Of a stretch of 10,103 nt of DNA, positions 1 to 8,448 are shown piece by piece. The DNA is from an uncultured Erysipelotrichaceae bacterium (GTDB lineage Bacteria; Bacillota_I; Bacilli_A; Erysipelotrichales; Erysipelotrichaceae): contig CACZNO010000018.1 of assembly GCA_902782505.1 (NCBI GenBank), positions 1 through 10,103 of the forward strand. The letters run 5' to 3'. The position numbers and the translations under genes were made by a program. The number at the start of each line of letters is the position of its first letter. The first letter of the stretch is position 1. A model generated the notes under the pieces. It saw nothing but the letters and a program-made list of their open reading frames with translations. It did no database searches and was not told the DNA's origin.

Positions 1-1
1 G

Positions 2-2113
2 AAGGCGAAAGCCATTCTGGACGCGGATGGGGGAAGAGTCGCGGAAATCTACCGGAACCGGTTCAAGGAGATCATGGTCGACGAGTACCAGGATACCAAC
101 CAGAACCAGGAAAACATCATCCGTTCCATCGCCCGGGACAATGTCTTCCGGGTCGGCGACGTCAAACAATCCATTTACAAGTTCCAAAACGCCAAGCCGG
201 AAATGATGAAACAGTTCATCGATCATCCGGGAGAAAACGACCGGGTGATGCCGTTACAGTTCAACTACCGTTCGCACAAGTCGATCCTGGACTTTTCCAA
301 CTTCCTGTTCAACCGTTTGATGAACCTGAAGAAGGGAACCTACACGAAGGAAGATGATCTGTTGTTCCCGGAAGAAGGTGCGGGAAAAGCCGGCGATTTG
401 ATCCACCTTGTGACTGCGCCTTTCCAGTCGGACGAAACGGCCGTGAAAAACGGCAAGGAAGCTCCGGCGAAGAAATACGGCGCCAAGGAAAAAACCGCGT
501 ATATCGCCGAGTATATCGCCTCCGAAATGTGCCGTCTGAAAAAGGAAAACAGCGCATTGAAGTGGTCTGATTTTACGGTTTTGCTCAGGGGCAACAAGTA
601 CAAGAGATTATTCAAGAAGGTCCTGAGCGACCACAACATTCCCGTCTTCACCACCGCGAAAACAGGGTTCTTTTCCGACGCGGCGGTATCCACCGTGATT
701 TCCTTACTGAATTTAGTTGTGAAAGACAGTCCCCTGGACGCGCTGAATGTGTTGAGCGGACCTATGTTCCGCATCCGGTTTGAAACCATTGCGTCCCGTC
801 CGGAACTTCTCCGCGTCGAAGAAGAAAACGGGAGAGAACTGAACAAACTGGTGCATGAATTACGCCGTTACGCGGAAAATCATACGCTGTCGGAACTGAC
901 CGACCGGATTTATAACTACCGGGGCTTTTACATGGAACAGATCAATTCGTTCCAGCGCAGCAACCTGGATTCCCTGTACCAGATGGTGCTGGATTTCCAG
1001 AAGGAAAACAACCGGATCACGGATCTGATCACGTATTTCTCTGTGTTCAAAACCGTGGACCGCGAGGAAGCAAGCAGTTTCATCAGCAAGGACGACGTCG
1101 TGCAGATCATGACGATCCACCAGTCCAAGGGCTTGCAGTTCCGTTATGTTTTCCTGGCCGATCTGGTGTTCAAACCCGGTGCCGGCAAATACAACGGCTT
1201 GGTCAACCTCCACGAGAAAGCGGGCATTGCGCCGAAGTATATCAGTCTGCCCTACAAGGTCCGTCACGAGAATCCCTATTACGATTACATCCGGGAAATC
1301 AGCGAAACGGAAGACTTCGAGGAAGAATTACGGATCCTGTATGTTGCCGTCACCCGCGCCGTGGAAAGTTTGACAGTGGTCAACGCCGCGGACTTCAAGG
1401 AGGAAGACGCCGATCTCTCCGTAACCGGATTAAAAGGCAAGGGTATGATGACCTGGATCAAGACGGCATTGGTGCATTGTCCGTCAGACATCCGTTCCAT
1501 ACTCGACGTACGCCAATACAGCGAAGAAGATCTGCGGAATCATTACGAAGCCGCCCCCAAGACGGTCACGGAAGAAAAAACGCAGAAGAAATTCAGCCGG
1601 GAACTGCGGGAAACCGATAGTAAGCCAATCTCCCCGAGTTCGCTGGAGGCGAAGGATCTCAAGAGCCTGAATTTCTATGCCAAACCGGGATCTGAGCGCG
1701 GAACGATCATGCACAAGGCGATCGAATTGCTGGGGATCCGGGAAGTCTCCATGGAGGAAATCGAAAAACTACCGCTGGAACTCTCCAAGGAAGACCGGGA
1801 AAAGATCTTCGCGTTTTATCAGAATCCGATGACCAAGGCTTTCATGAACCGGCACAACGAACACGAGTATCCGTTTGTGTATCTGGAAAAAGACCGCTTC
1901 GTCAACGGAATCATCGACTGGTTATCCGTCGGGGAAGACGTTTCCGTCATCGATTTCAAGTCGGACCGCAATACGTCCGAGGAAAAACTGCGCAATCGCT
2001 ATACCGCACAGCTGACGGCCTACAAAGACATCGTTTCCAAGCTGTATCCGGACAAGGAAATCAAAGCCCGGATCTACAGTTTTGAACTGGAGAAATACGT
2101 GGAAGTACTGTAG
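2..2113 (+). CDS. addA: ATP-dependent helicase/nuclease subunit A (AddA), 3' part
   Basis: This is the C-terminal 703 codons of AddA; the reading frame is open to the left edge, so the start and Walker A lie outside the window. With AddB, AddA unwinds and resects double-strand DNA ends for RecA-dependent recombination. UvrD-type helicase motifs are visible in order: motif II MVDEYQDTN (74-100), the AddA-typical GDVKQSIYKF (155-184), FNYRS (260-274), motif V IMTIHQSKGLQF (1106-1141) and motif VI RILYVAVTRA (1331-1360). A RecB-family nuclease domain follows, with the expected His (1712-1714, GTIMHK), Asp (1916-1918, GIIDW), DFKSD (1952-1966) and QLTAY (2009-2023), so the nuclease looks intact. 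AddA is favoured over UvrD or PcrA because of GDVKQSIY and the C-terminal nuclease. A strong terminator follows the stop, so this gene probably ends its own operon (addB would be expected upstream). Confidence 0.95.
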   Translation, partial: KAKAILDADGGRVAEIYRNRFKEIMVDEYQDTNQNQENIIRSIARDNVFRVGDVKQSIYKFQNAKPEMMKQFIDHPGENDRVMPLQFNYRSHKSILDFSNFLFNRLMNLKKGTYTKEDDLLFPEEGAGKAGDLIHLVTAPFQSDETAVKNGKEAPAKKYGAKEKTAYIAEYIASEMCRLKKENSALKWSDFTVLLRGNKYKRLFKKVLSDHNIPVFTTAKTGFFSDAAVSTVISLLNLVVKDSPLDALNVLSGPMFRIRFETIASRPELLRVEEENGRELNKLVHELRRYAENHTLSELTDRIYNYRGFYMEQINSFQRSNLDSLYQMVLDFQKENNRITDLITYFSVFKTVDREEASSFISKDDVVQIMTIHQSKGLQFRYVFLADLVFKPGAGKYNGLVNLHEKAGIAPKYISLPYKVRHENPYYDYIREISETEDFEEELRILYVAVTRAVESLTVVNAADFKEEDADLSVTGLKGKGMMTWIKTALVHCPSDIRSILDVRQYSEEDLRNHYEAAPKTVTEEKTQKKFSRELRETDSKPISPSSLEAKDLKSLNFYAKPGSERGTIMHKAIELLGIREVSMEEIEKLPLELSKEDREKIFAFYQNPMTKAFMNRHNEHEYPFVYLEKDRFVNGIIDWLSVGEDVSVIDFKSDRNTSEEKLRNRYTAQLTAYKDIVSKLYPDKEIKARIYSFELEKYVEVL

Positions 2114-2135
2114 ATCTTCCGAATCGTTACTCTTC

Positions 2136-2165
2136 GGTCGATTCCTCAAAGAATCGGCCTTTTTT
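2136..2165 (+). terminator. Rho-independent terminator after addA
   Basis: A 9-bp stem (2136-2144 paired with 2151-2159, with one G-U pair) closes a 6-nt loop, CTCAAA, and is followed at once by six T residues (2160-2165). It starts 22 nt after the addA stop codon. It has no A-run on its left side, so it should work only in the + direction. It separates addA from the downstream protease-uvrBA operon. Confidence 0.88.
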
Positions 2166-2173
2166 GTGATAAT
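2145..2173 (+). promoter_or_regulatory. probable sigma-A promoter for the protease-uvrBA-hprK operon
   Basis: An extended -10 element, TG-T-GATAAT, lies at 2165-2173 (hexamer 2168-2173, five of six matches to TATAAT). At 17-bp spacing the -35 position (2145-2150) reads CTCAAA, a poor match to TTGACA, as is usual for promoters that depend on an extended -10. Transcription would start near 2180, giving a leader of about 15 nt that contains the ribosome binding site. The -35 region falls in the loop of the addA terminator, so terminator and promoter share the same bases. The call rests on sequence match only. Confidence 0.55.
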
Positions 2174-2181
2174 ATACTACC

Positions 2182-2187
2182 GAGGTG
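2182..2187 (+). promoter_or_regulatory. ribosome binding site of the S41 protease gene
   Basis: GAGGTG lies 7 nt before the ATG at 2195. It is a good Shine-Dalgarno match and supports that start codon. Confidence 0.8.
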
Positions 2188-2194
2188 TATTTTT

Positions 2195-3649
2195 ATGAGT
2201 ACAAAAACGAAACCTGTCACATCCCAGCATTTGAGACGAATTATTATAGCCTGCGGCCTGGTTGTCGCGTTTGTTTTAGGCATATTGACCGATAAACTGA
2301 TTACGGCGGTAACACCGGGAGAAAGCGGAAATTCCGGCACTTCGCATTCCGCGGTATTCGACACGATCTACAAGACCATGAAAGACAACTGGTATTGGGG
2401 CAAGGACGTCGAGAATCTGGACGAGGAACTCATCAACAAGGCCATTACGGGAATGACTTCTTTTGAGAGCGATCCGTTTACGGAATACATGGATGCCAAG
2501 GCAGCACAGGAATTTATCAATTCCCTCAACAACTCCATCGTGGGCGTTGGGATCCAGTACCAGTATTTCAATAACCGCGTTCATGTGCGCGACGTTTTGT
2601 CCGGATCTCCTGCGGAATCGTACGGTATTAAGGCCGGCGATATCATTACCCATGTGGACGGCAAGAGCCTTGAAGGCCTGGATACCGACCAGATTGCGGA
2701 TATGGTAACGGGCGAGGAAGGCACCAAGGTCGTCCTGACGGTTGTGCGCGAAGGACAAGCCCAGGATATCACGGTCGTGCGCGGACAGATCTACACGTCC
2801 GTCAACAGCCGTATGCTGGGGGACAATATCGGTTTGGTCCGCCTGATCAGTTTCTCCAACGGAACCGGCAGGGAACTCAAGTCGCATCTGGATTCCTTAC
2901 GCCGTCAAGGCGCGACGAAACTGATCATCGACCTGCGTGATAACGGCGGAGGATACCTGGATACTTTGCGTTCGGTGGCGTCGTTCTTCATTGATAAAGA
3001 TCAGGTCGTCTTACGCGAAACGTTCAAGGACGGTTCCGAATCGGTGGTCAAGACTTCCGGCGGAAAGTACGCGTTTGACGATATCGTCTGCCTGATCAAC
3101 GATTATTCCGCGTCCTGCACGGAAGTTTTCGCGGCGGCGATGCGCGAACACAACGGCACCAAGCTGATCGGTACGACGACCTACGGCAAGGGCACGGTTC
3201 AGTTATCCCGCACTTTCGCCGACGGCAGCATCCTGAAATACACGGAAGCCCAGTGGCTGACTCCTTCGGGAGATTCCATTCACGGAAAAGGGGTTGTCCC
3301 GGATGAAGAAGTATTCCTGGATGACGCGTTATATATTTCCCTGGCGGTTCTGGAATATCCGGACGGCGTAGACGCGTATTATCCGGATGAAGTATCCGAC
3401 CCGATCCTCGCGGCGCAGGTTATCCTGAAATATCTCGGATATGACGTAAAACGCGAAGACGGTTACTATGACGATTCTACGCTGGAGGCGATCCGTACGT
3501 TTGCGGCGGATCATCATCTGGCTTTCGAAAACAAGCTTGATCCGGATCTTTTGGATGAAATGTTCTCGGCGATGTACCGGCTGTTTGATTCGAAAATTGA
3601 AGCCGATGCCCAGCTTTTGAGAGCGTGGGAGATCCTGCATGGCGAATAA
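2195..3649 (+). CDS. S41 family C-terminal processing peptidase (CtpA/CtpB type), membrane-anchored
   Basis: This 484-residue serine protease should act on the outer face of the membrane. A short basic N-terminus precedes one hydrophobic segment (about residues 16-33), which reads as a signal anchor. A PDZ domain covers roughly residues 115-195 (GVGI near 117, [19 protein letters not shown] 138-156) and would gate substrate C-termini. The S41 catalytic core spans about 205-375, with LRDNGGG at 247-253. The serine-lysine dyad is Ser307 (in SASCTE) and Lys332 (in YGKGTVQ), with the supporting Gln336; the Ser-Lys spacing of 25 equals that of E. coli Prc. The C-terminus (about 403-455, with LGYD and [12 protein letters not shown]) resembles a peptidoglycan-binding type 1 domain. 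S41 proteases occur upstream of uvrBA in several Firmicutes. CtpB of Bacillus cleaves a sporulation factor, but no substrate can be inferred here. The gene overlaps uvrB by 11 nt. Confidence 0.93.
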   Translation: MSTKTKPVTSQHLRRIIIACGLVVAFVLGILTDKLITAVTPGESGNSGTSHSAVFDTIYKTMKDNWYWGKDVENLDEELINKAITGMTSFESDPFTEYMDAKAAQEFINSLNNSIVGVGIQYQYFNNRVHVRDVLSGSPAESYGIKAGDIITHVDGKSLEGLDTDQIADMVTGEEGTKVVLTVVREGQAQDITVVRGQIYTSVNSRMLGDNIGLVRLISFSNGTGRELKSHLDSLRRQGATKLIIDLRDNGGGYLDTLRSVASFFIDKDQVVLRETFKDGSESVVKTSGGKYAFDDIVCLINDYSASCTEVFAAAMREHNGTKLIGTTTYGKGTVQLSRTFADGSILKYTEAQWLTPSGDSIHGKGVVPDEEVFLDDALYISLAVLEYPDGVDAYYPDEVSDPILAAQVILKYLGYDVKREDGYYDDSTLEAIRTFAADHHLAFENKLDPDLLDEMFSAMYRLFDSKIEADAQLLRAWEILHGE

Positions 3650-5621
3650 CGGGCTGTTTCATCTGGAAAAACCTTTTGAACCGAAAGGTGACCAGCCCGC
3701 AGCCATCGAAGAATTAACGAAAGGGATCCTGGACGGGAAAAAGTACCAGGTCCTTTTAGGCGCGACCGGCACCGGAAAAACCTACACGATTTCCAACGTG
3801 ATTCAGAATGTCGGTAAACCGACTCTGGTGTTTTCCCACAATAAAACGCTGGCCGGTCAGCTGTACTCCGAGTTCAAGGAGATTTTCCCGCATGATCACG
3901 TGGAATACTTCGTTTCGAACTTTGATTACTATCAGCCGGAAGCCTATCTTCCGAAAACCGATACCTACATCGAAAAGAACTCGATGACCAACGATGAGCT
4001 GGATATGTTACGAATGGCTGCCTACAACGCAGTCTTGGAACACCGCAACACGATCATCGTCGCTTCGGTTGCCTGCATCTATGCGTCCAGCGACCCGAAT
4101 CTTTACCGGGATATGTTCTTTACCATCCGCAGAGGAGAAACGATTGACCGCAACGCGCTGTTACGGCGCCTTGTCTCCCAACAGTATTCCCGCAACGATC
4201 TGGATCTCAAACGCGGAACGTTCCGGGTGCGCGGGGACGTCATTGAAATCGCGCCGGGACATACCGATCAGTTCATCATCCGCATTGAGATGTTTGACGA
4301 CGAAATCGACCGGATCACCGAATCCGATCCCTTGACCGGCAAGGTTCTGAACGGTTACCAGGTCTACAATATTTATCCTGCCAGCGGGTATGCCCGTCCC
4401 AAGGACATGATCCGCGCGGCATGCGATGAGATCGAGCGGGAATGCGACGAGCGGGCCGAATGGTTCTTTTCCCAGGGAAAACTGCTGGAAAAAGAACGCC
4501 TTGAACAGCGTGTGCGCTACGACGTGGAAGCCTTGCGGGAACTCGGGATCTGCCCGGGTGTTGAAAACTATTCGCGGGTTCTCGAAGGAAGACCTCCGGG
4601 ATCCCGTTCCTTCACCCTGTTTGATTATTTCCCGGAAGACTATCTTCTGATCGTCGACGAATCGCATGTCTCTTTGCCGCAGATCCGCGGAATGTACAAC
4701 GGCGATCACGCGCGTAAACAGACCCTGGTCGACTATGGATTCCGTTTACCCAGCGCCCTGGACAACCGGCCGCTGAAATACGACGAATTTGAATCCCTGC
4801 AGAACCAGGTCATCTATGTTTCCGCAACACCGGGAGATTATGAATTATCCCAGACCGGCGGCAAGGTGGTCGAACAGATCATCCGTCCGACGGGATTGCT
4901 GGATCCGGAAATCACGGTGGTTCCCACCAAGGGACAGATCGATCATCTTTCCGATGAGATCCGAAAACAGATCGCTATGGGGGAACGCACGCTGGTGACG
5001 ACCCTGACGGTACGCATGGCGGAAGATCTGACTGCGTATCTGGAAAAGATGAACTTCAAGGTCGCGTATCTGCACCACGAAACCGATACCCTGGCGCGTA
5101 CGGAGATCATCCGCGATCTTCGTCTTGGAAAATACGACGTGTTAGTCGGTATCAACATTCTGCGCGAAGGTCTCGATATTCCGGAAGTGAGTCTGATCGC
5201 GATTCTGGACGCGGACAAGGAAGGCTTTTTACGTTCTACGCGTTCATTGATCCAGACGGCCGGAAGAGCCGCGCGAAACGAACACGGAAGAGTCATCATG
5301 TACGCGGATACGATCACCGATTCCATGCGCGCCGCGATCGATGAAACCGCGCGCCGGCGCAAGATTCAGAATGATTTCAACATCGCCCACGGAATCACTC
5401 CGCGGACGGTGAAAAAAGAAATCCGTGACGCCATTCACGGAAAAGAAACAAAAGAAATGGCGGAGAAATATCTCAAGAAGAAACTGTCCAAGGACAAGAA
5501 GGGACGTCTCAAGCTGATTGCGGATCTGGAAAAGGAAATGCGCGACGCGGCAAGACATCTGGACTTTGAACGGGCAGCCGAACTTCGTGATATGATGATG
5601 GAGTTAAAGGCGGAGAATTAG
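3639..5621 (+). CDS. uvrB: excinuclease ABC subunit B (UvrB)
   Basis: UvrB is the damage-verifying helicase-like subunit of bacterial nucleotide excision repair. It is loaded by UvrA and then recruits UvrC. At 660 residues it is full length (family about 660-675). Visible motifs are Walker A GATGTGKT (41-48), the beta-hairpin region (about 90-116, with [11 protein letters not shown]), Walker B DESH (340-343), [10 protein letters not shown] (393-402), [13 protein letters not shown] (507-519), motif [10 protein letters not shown] (539-546) and a C-terminal UVR coiled-coil motif that contacts UvrC (about 623-658). The ATG at 3639 lies inside the end of the protease gene, with GGGAG at 3627-3631 spaced 7 nt, which suggests translational coupling. 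The hairpin carries Asn94-Phe95 where most UvrB proteins have Tyr-Tyr. UvrA follows after 1 nt. Confidence 0.98.
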   Translation: MANNGLFHLEKPFEPKGDQPAAIEELTKGILDGKKYQVLLGATGTGKTYTISNVIQNVGKPTLVFSHNKTLAGQLYSEFKEIFPHDHVEYFVSNFDYYQPEAYLPKTDTYIEKNSMTNDELDMLRMAAYNAVLEHRNTIIVASVACIYASSDPNLYRDMFFTIRRGETIDRNALLRRLVSQQYSRNDLDLKRGTFRVRGDVIEIAPGHTDQFIIRIEMFDDEIDRITESDPLTGKVLNGYQVYNIYPASGYARPKDMIRAACDEIERECDERAEWFFSQGKLLEKERLEQRVRYDVEALRELGICPGVENYSRVLEGRPPGSRSFTLFDYFPEDYLLIVDESHVSLPQIRGMYNGDHARKQTLVDYGFRLPSALDNRPLKYDEFESLQNQVIYVSATPGDYELSQTGGKVVEQIIRPTGLLDPEITVVPTKGQIDHLSDEIRKQIAMGERTLVTTLTVRMAEDLTAYLEKMNFKVAYLHHETDTLARTEIIRDLRLGKYDVLVGINILREGLDIPEVSLIAILDADKEGFLRSTRSLIQTAGRAARNEHGRVIMYADTITDSMRAAIDETARRRKIQNDFNIAHGITPRTVKKEIRDAIHGKETKEMAEKYLKKKLSKDKKGRLKLIADLEKEMRDAARHLDFERAAELRDMMMELKAEN

Positions 5622-5622
5622 T

Positions 5623-8448
5623 ATGGAACAGGACAAGATCCGGATCCGGGGCGCCCGGGAAAACAACCTCAAAAACATCGACCTGGACATCCCGCGCAAC
5701 AAGATGGTTATCCTGACCGGCGTGTCCGGTTCGGGTAAGACATCCCTCGCATTCGATACGATCTACGCGGAAGGACAGCGCAGATATATCGAATCTTTAA
5801 GCGCGTATGCGAGACAGTTTTTGGGCGGCGTCGACAAACCGGACGTGGAATCCATTGAAGGTCTTTCCCCGGCGATTTCCATCGACCAGAAGACGACCTC
5901 CAACAACCCCCGTTCCACCGTCGGAACCGTAACGGAAATCTATGATTATCTGCGGTTACTGTACGCCAGAGTCGGCGTTCCGTATTGCCCGCATCATCAC
6001 ATTCCGATCACCGCACAGACCATCAAACAGATGGTGACCAAGGTGTTCGAAAACGAGGAAGGCACCAAGATCACGGTCATGTCGCCGGTTGTCAAGCGTA
6101 AAAAGGGAACCCAGAAAGATCTGTTCGCGAAGTTGCTGAAGGACGGATATGTCCGGGCGATGGTGGACGGCACGATCGTGCGCATCGAAGAGGCCCCGGA
6201 GCTTGAAAAAAACAAGAACCACGACATCAGCGTCGTGATCGACCGTCTGGTATTGAAAAAGGAAAACGAATCGCGTTTATACGACTCCCTGGAGACCGCC
6301 TGTAAGCTTTCGGACGGTTTGGCGGAAGTGGACGCGGACGGGACCCTGCAGCTTTTCAGCGAAAACTATTCGTGCCCGCATTGCGGATTTACCGTACCGC
6401 GGCTGGAACCCCGCTTATTTTCGTTCAACAGCCCGCTCGGCGCGTGCCCGGATTGCCACGGATTAGGGTTCAAGGAACGTATCGATATCGGATTGCTGAT
6501 TCCCGATCCGTCCAAAACGATCCGTGAAGGCGGCATCAAGTATTACCGCTGGATCGTGGATTCCGACAATATCGAGTGGCAGCAGTTCTCCACTCTCCTT
6601 CGTCATTACCGCATCTCCGAAGACAAGCCTTTGGAGAAGATGACGGAACGGGAGATGGATATCGTATTGCACGGATCCAAGGAACCGATCACCTATGAAA
6701 TTGAATCGCGTTCGGGGTTACGCACCCGTAAGACCGGGTTCATTGAAGGTGCCGCCGATCTGATAGAACGGAGATATTTTGAAACGAGTTCCGCGATGGC
6801 CAAGGACTGGTACGGCGGATATATGGCGGAAGACGAATGTCCGACCTGCCGCGGGAAACGGTTAAACGAAGCCGTATTATCCGTGGAAGTCGGCGGAAAG
6901 AATATCTATGAATTCACGGAAATGTCGATCCTGTCGGCGCTTTCGTTTATCGATCACCTGCAGCTTCCGGGCGAGAAAGCCGTGATTGCGGAAATGGTGC
7001 TGAAGGAGATCCGCGACCGTCTTCGTTTTTTGAAAGACGTCGGTCTGGAATATCTGACGCTGAACCGCATGGCCGGCACTTTGTCCGGCGGGGAAGCCCA
7101 GCGCATCCGTCTGGCGACCCAGATCGGTTCCCATTTGACCGGAGTCCTGTACGTGCTGGATGAGCCGTCCATCGGCTTGCATCAGCGCGATAACGGAAGG
7201 CTGATCCGCACCATGCAGAACATGCGGGATCTCGGGAATACGGTCATCGTCGTCGAACACGACGAAGAAACGATGATGAGTTCCGACTGGATCGTGGACA
7301 TCGGACCCGGCGCGGGGATCCACGGCGGCGAAGTGATTTATAACGGACCGGTGGAAGGCATCCTCGAATGCAGGGAATCCATCACCGGCGAATACCTCTC
7401 AAAGCGCAAGTTCATCCCTGTTCCCGCGCAAAGACGCAAAGGAAACGGGAAGTCGATTCTGGTGAAGAAAGCGCGGGAACACAATCTCAAGAACATTGAC
7501 GTACGCTTCCCGCTCGGAACCTTCACGGTTGTATCCGGGGTTTCCGGCTCCGGAAAAAGCACCCTGGTCAATGAGATCCTGTGCAAATCCCTCGCGCAGA
7601 GCTTGGGAAGAGTGCGTGTGCGTCCCGGAGCGTCGGACGGGGTCGAAGGGATGGAAGAAATCGATAAGGTCATCGAGATCGACCAGGATCCGATCGGCCG
7701 TACGCCCAGGTCCAACCCGGCGACCTATACCGGCGTGTTTGACGCGATCCGCGATCTGTTCGCAATGACGCCGGAAGCCAAAGCCCGCGGCTATTCCAAA
7801 GGCCGGTTCTCGTTCAACGTCAAAGGCGGAAGATGCGAAGCCTGCCAGGGCGACGGGGTCAAGCGCATTTCGATGAATTTCCTTCCGGATGTGTTCGTAC
7901 CGTGTGATGAATGCCACGGCAAACGCTATAACGACGAAACTCTGGAAGTCAAGTACAAGGGCAAATCCATCTACGACGTTTTGGAGATGACGGTCGAGGA
8001 GGGAACGGAATTCTTCAAGCCGATTCCGTCGATCGCGCGGAAACTCCAGACGCTGTACGACGTAGGTCTTGGCTACATCAAACTCGGACAATCCGCGACG
8101 ACGTTATCGGGCGGTGAAGCCCAGCGTGTAAAACTCGCAAGCGAATTACAGAAAGTGTCCACCGGCAAGACCGTCTACATTCTGGACGAACCCACGACCG
8201 GATTACACTCGGATGATGTCAAGAGGCTGTTGGAAGTGCTGCACCGGATCGTGGAGCACGGAGATACCGTCATCGTCATCGAGCACAACCTGGACGTCAT
8301 TAAAAACGCGGACTACGTGATCGACTTGGGCCCCGAAGGAGGAGACCTCGGCGGCAATGTGATCGCGTGCGGAACGCCGGAGGAAGTTGCCCGTACGAAG
8401 GGCAGTTATACCGGTGAGTATTTGAAAAAGGTATTGGAGGTGAAGTGA
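5623..8448 (+). CDS. uvrA: excinuclease ABC subunit A (UvrA)
   Basis: UvrA is the dimeric ABC-type ATPase that finds distorted DNA and loads UvrB. Its 941 residues match the family length (E. coli 940). Two nucleotide-binding units are complete: Walker A GVSGSGKT (33-40) and GVSGSGKS (639-646), signatures LSGGEAQR (487-494 and 828-835), and Walker B segments [10 protein letters not shown] (511-520) and [10 protein letters not shown] (853-862). Zinc-binding cysteine pairs are present at 251/254 with 275/278, at 406/409, and at 738/741 with 761/764. The insert after the first Walker A (about 120-240) is the UvrB-binding region. CPHHH at 122-126 lacks a CxxC, as in E. coli UvrA. The start is supported by GGAG at 5612-5615, 7 nt before the ATG. 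The stop TGA overlaps the hprK start as TGATG. Confidence 0.98.
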   Translation: MEQDKIRIRGARENNLKNIDLDIPRNKMVILTGVSGSGKTSLAFDTIYAEGQRRYIESLSAYARQFLGGVDKPDVESIEGLSPAISIDQKTTSNNPRSTVGTVTEIYDYLRLLYARVGVPYCPHHHIPITAQTIKQMVTKVFENEEGTKITVMSPVVKRKKGTQKDLFAKLLKDGYVRAMVDGTIVRIEEAPELEKNKNHDISVVIDRLVLKKENESRLYDSLETACKLSDGLAEVDADGTLQLFSENYSCPHCGFTVPRLEPRLFSFNSPLGACPDCHGLGFKERIDIGLLIPDPSKTIREGGIKYYRWIVDSDNIEWQQFSTLLRHYRISEDKPLEKMTEREMDIVLHGSKEPITYEIESRSGLRTRKTGFIEGAADLIERRYFETSSAMAKDWYGGYMAEDECPTCRGKRLNEAVLSVEVGGKNIYEFTEMSILSALSFIDHLQLPGEKAVIAEMVLKEIRDRLRFLKDVGLEYLTLNRMAGTLSGGEAQRIRLATQIGSHLTGVLYVLDEPSIGLHQRDNGRLIRTMQNMRDLGNTVIVVEHDEETMMSSDWIVDIGPGAGIHGGEVIYNGPVEGILECRESITGEYLSKRKFIPVPAQRRKGNGKSILVKKAREHNLKNIDVRFPLGTFTVVSGVSGSGKSTLVNEILCKSLAQSLGRVRVRPGASDGVEGMEEIDKVIEIDQDPIGRTPRSNPATYTGVFDAIRDLFAMTPEAKARGYSKGRFSFNVKGGRCEACQGDGVKRISMNFLPDVFVPCDECHGKRYNDETLEVKYKGKSIYDVLEMTVEEGTEFFKPIPSIARKLQTLYDVGLGYIKLGQSATTLSGGEAQRVKLASELQKVSTGKTVYILDEPTTGLHSDDVKRLLEVLHRIVEHGDTVIVIEHNLDVIKNADYVIDLGPEGGDLGGNVIACGTPEEVARTKGSYTGEYLKKVLEVK
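8436..8443 (+). promoter_or_regulatory. strong ribosome binding site that sets the hprK start
   Basis: GGAGGTGA is a near-perfect match to the 16S rRNA 3' end and lies in the last codons of uvrA. Its GGAGG core sits 7 nt before the ATG at 8448 but only 4 nt before an in-frame GTG at 8445, so the ATG is the better start. A stronger site than those of the other junctions suggests that hprK is translated well in its own right. Confidence 0.85.

Noticed and set aside
2237..2254. Possible lipobox IIAC (Cys20) in the S41 protease
   Set aside because: Arginines 14-15 sit within the stretch that must be uncharged, and the hydrophobic segment continues past the cysteine. A signal anchor fits better.
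2276..2887. 203-codon open frame on the - strand opposite the S41 protease
   Set aside because: The + strand codes for clear PDZ and S41 domains here, and the antisense product resembles no family I know. It is a shadow of codon bias.
3526..3539. CGAAAACAAGCTTG, a partial resemblance to a Firmicutes LexA box about 100 nt upstream of uvrB
   Set aside because: It lacks the essential GAAC and GTTC half-sites and lies in coding sequence, so it is a chance match.
4161..4709. 182-codon open frame on the - strand opposite uvrB
   Set aside because: It is covered by unambiguous UvrB sequence on the + strand, with no independent support.
6207..6213. A AAA AAC heptamer in the zero frame of uvrA, a possible -1 slippery site
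   Set aside because: The -1 frame meets a stop near 6302 and would only give a truncated UvrA. I saw no obvious stimulatory structure, and uvrA itself is intact in the zero frame.
7399..8091. 230-codon open frame on the - strand inside uvrA
   Set aside because: It lies wholly within the highly conserved second half of uvrA, has no recognisable domain and has no promoter context. Long antisense frames are expected opposite coding DNA of this composition.
8387..8412. TTGCCC and TATACC as a possible internal promoter for hprK
   Set aside because: The spacing is 14 bp, too short for a sigma-A promoter, and both hexamers are imperfect.
8445..8447. GTG start for hprK, one codon upstream of the ATG
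   Set aside because: It is only 4 nt from the GGAGG core. The ATG at 8448 has the standard 7-nt spacing and forms the common TGATG junction.
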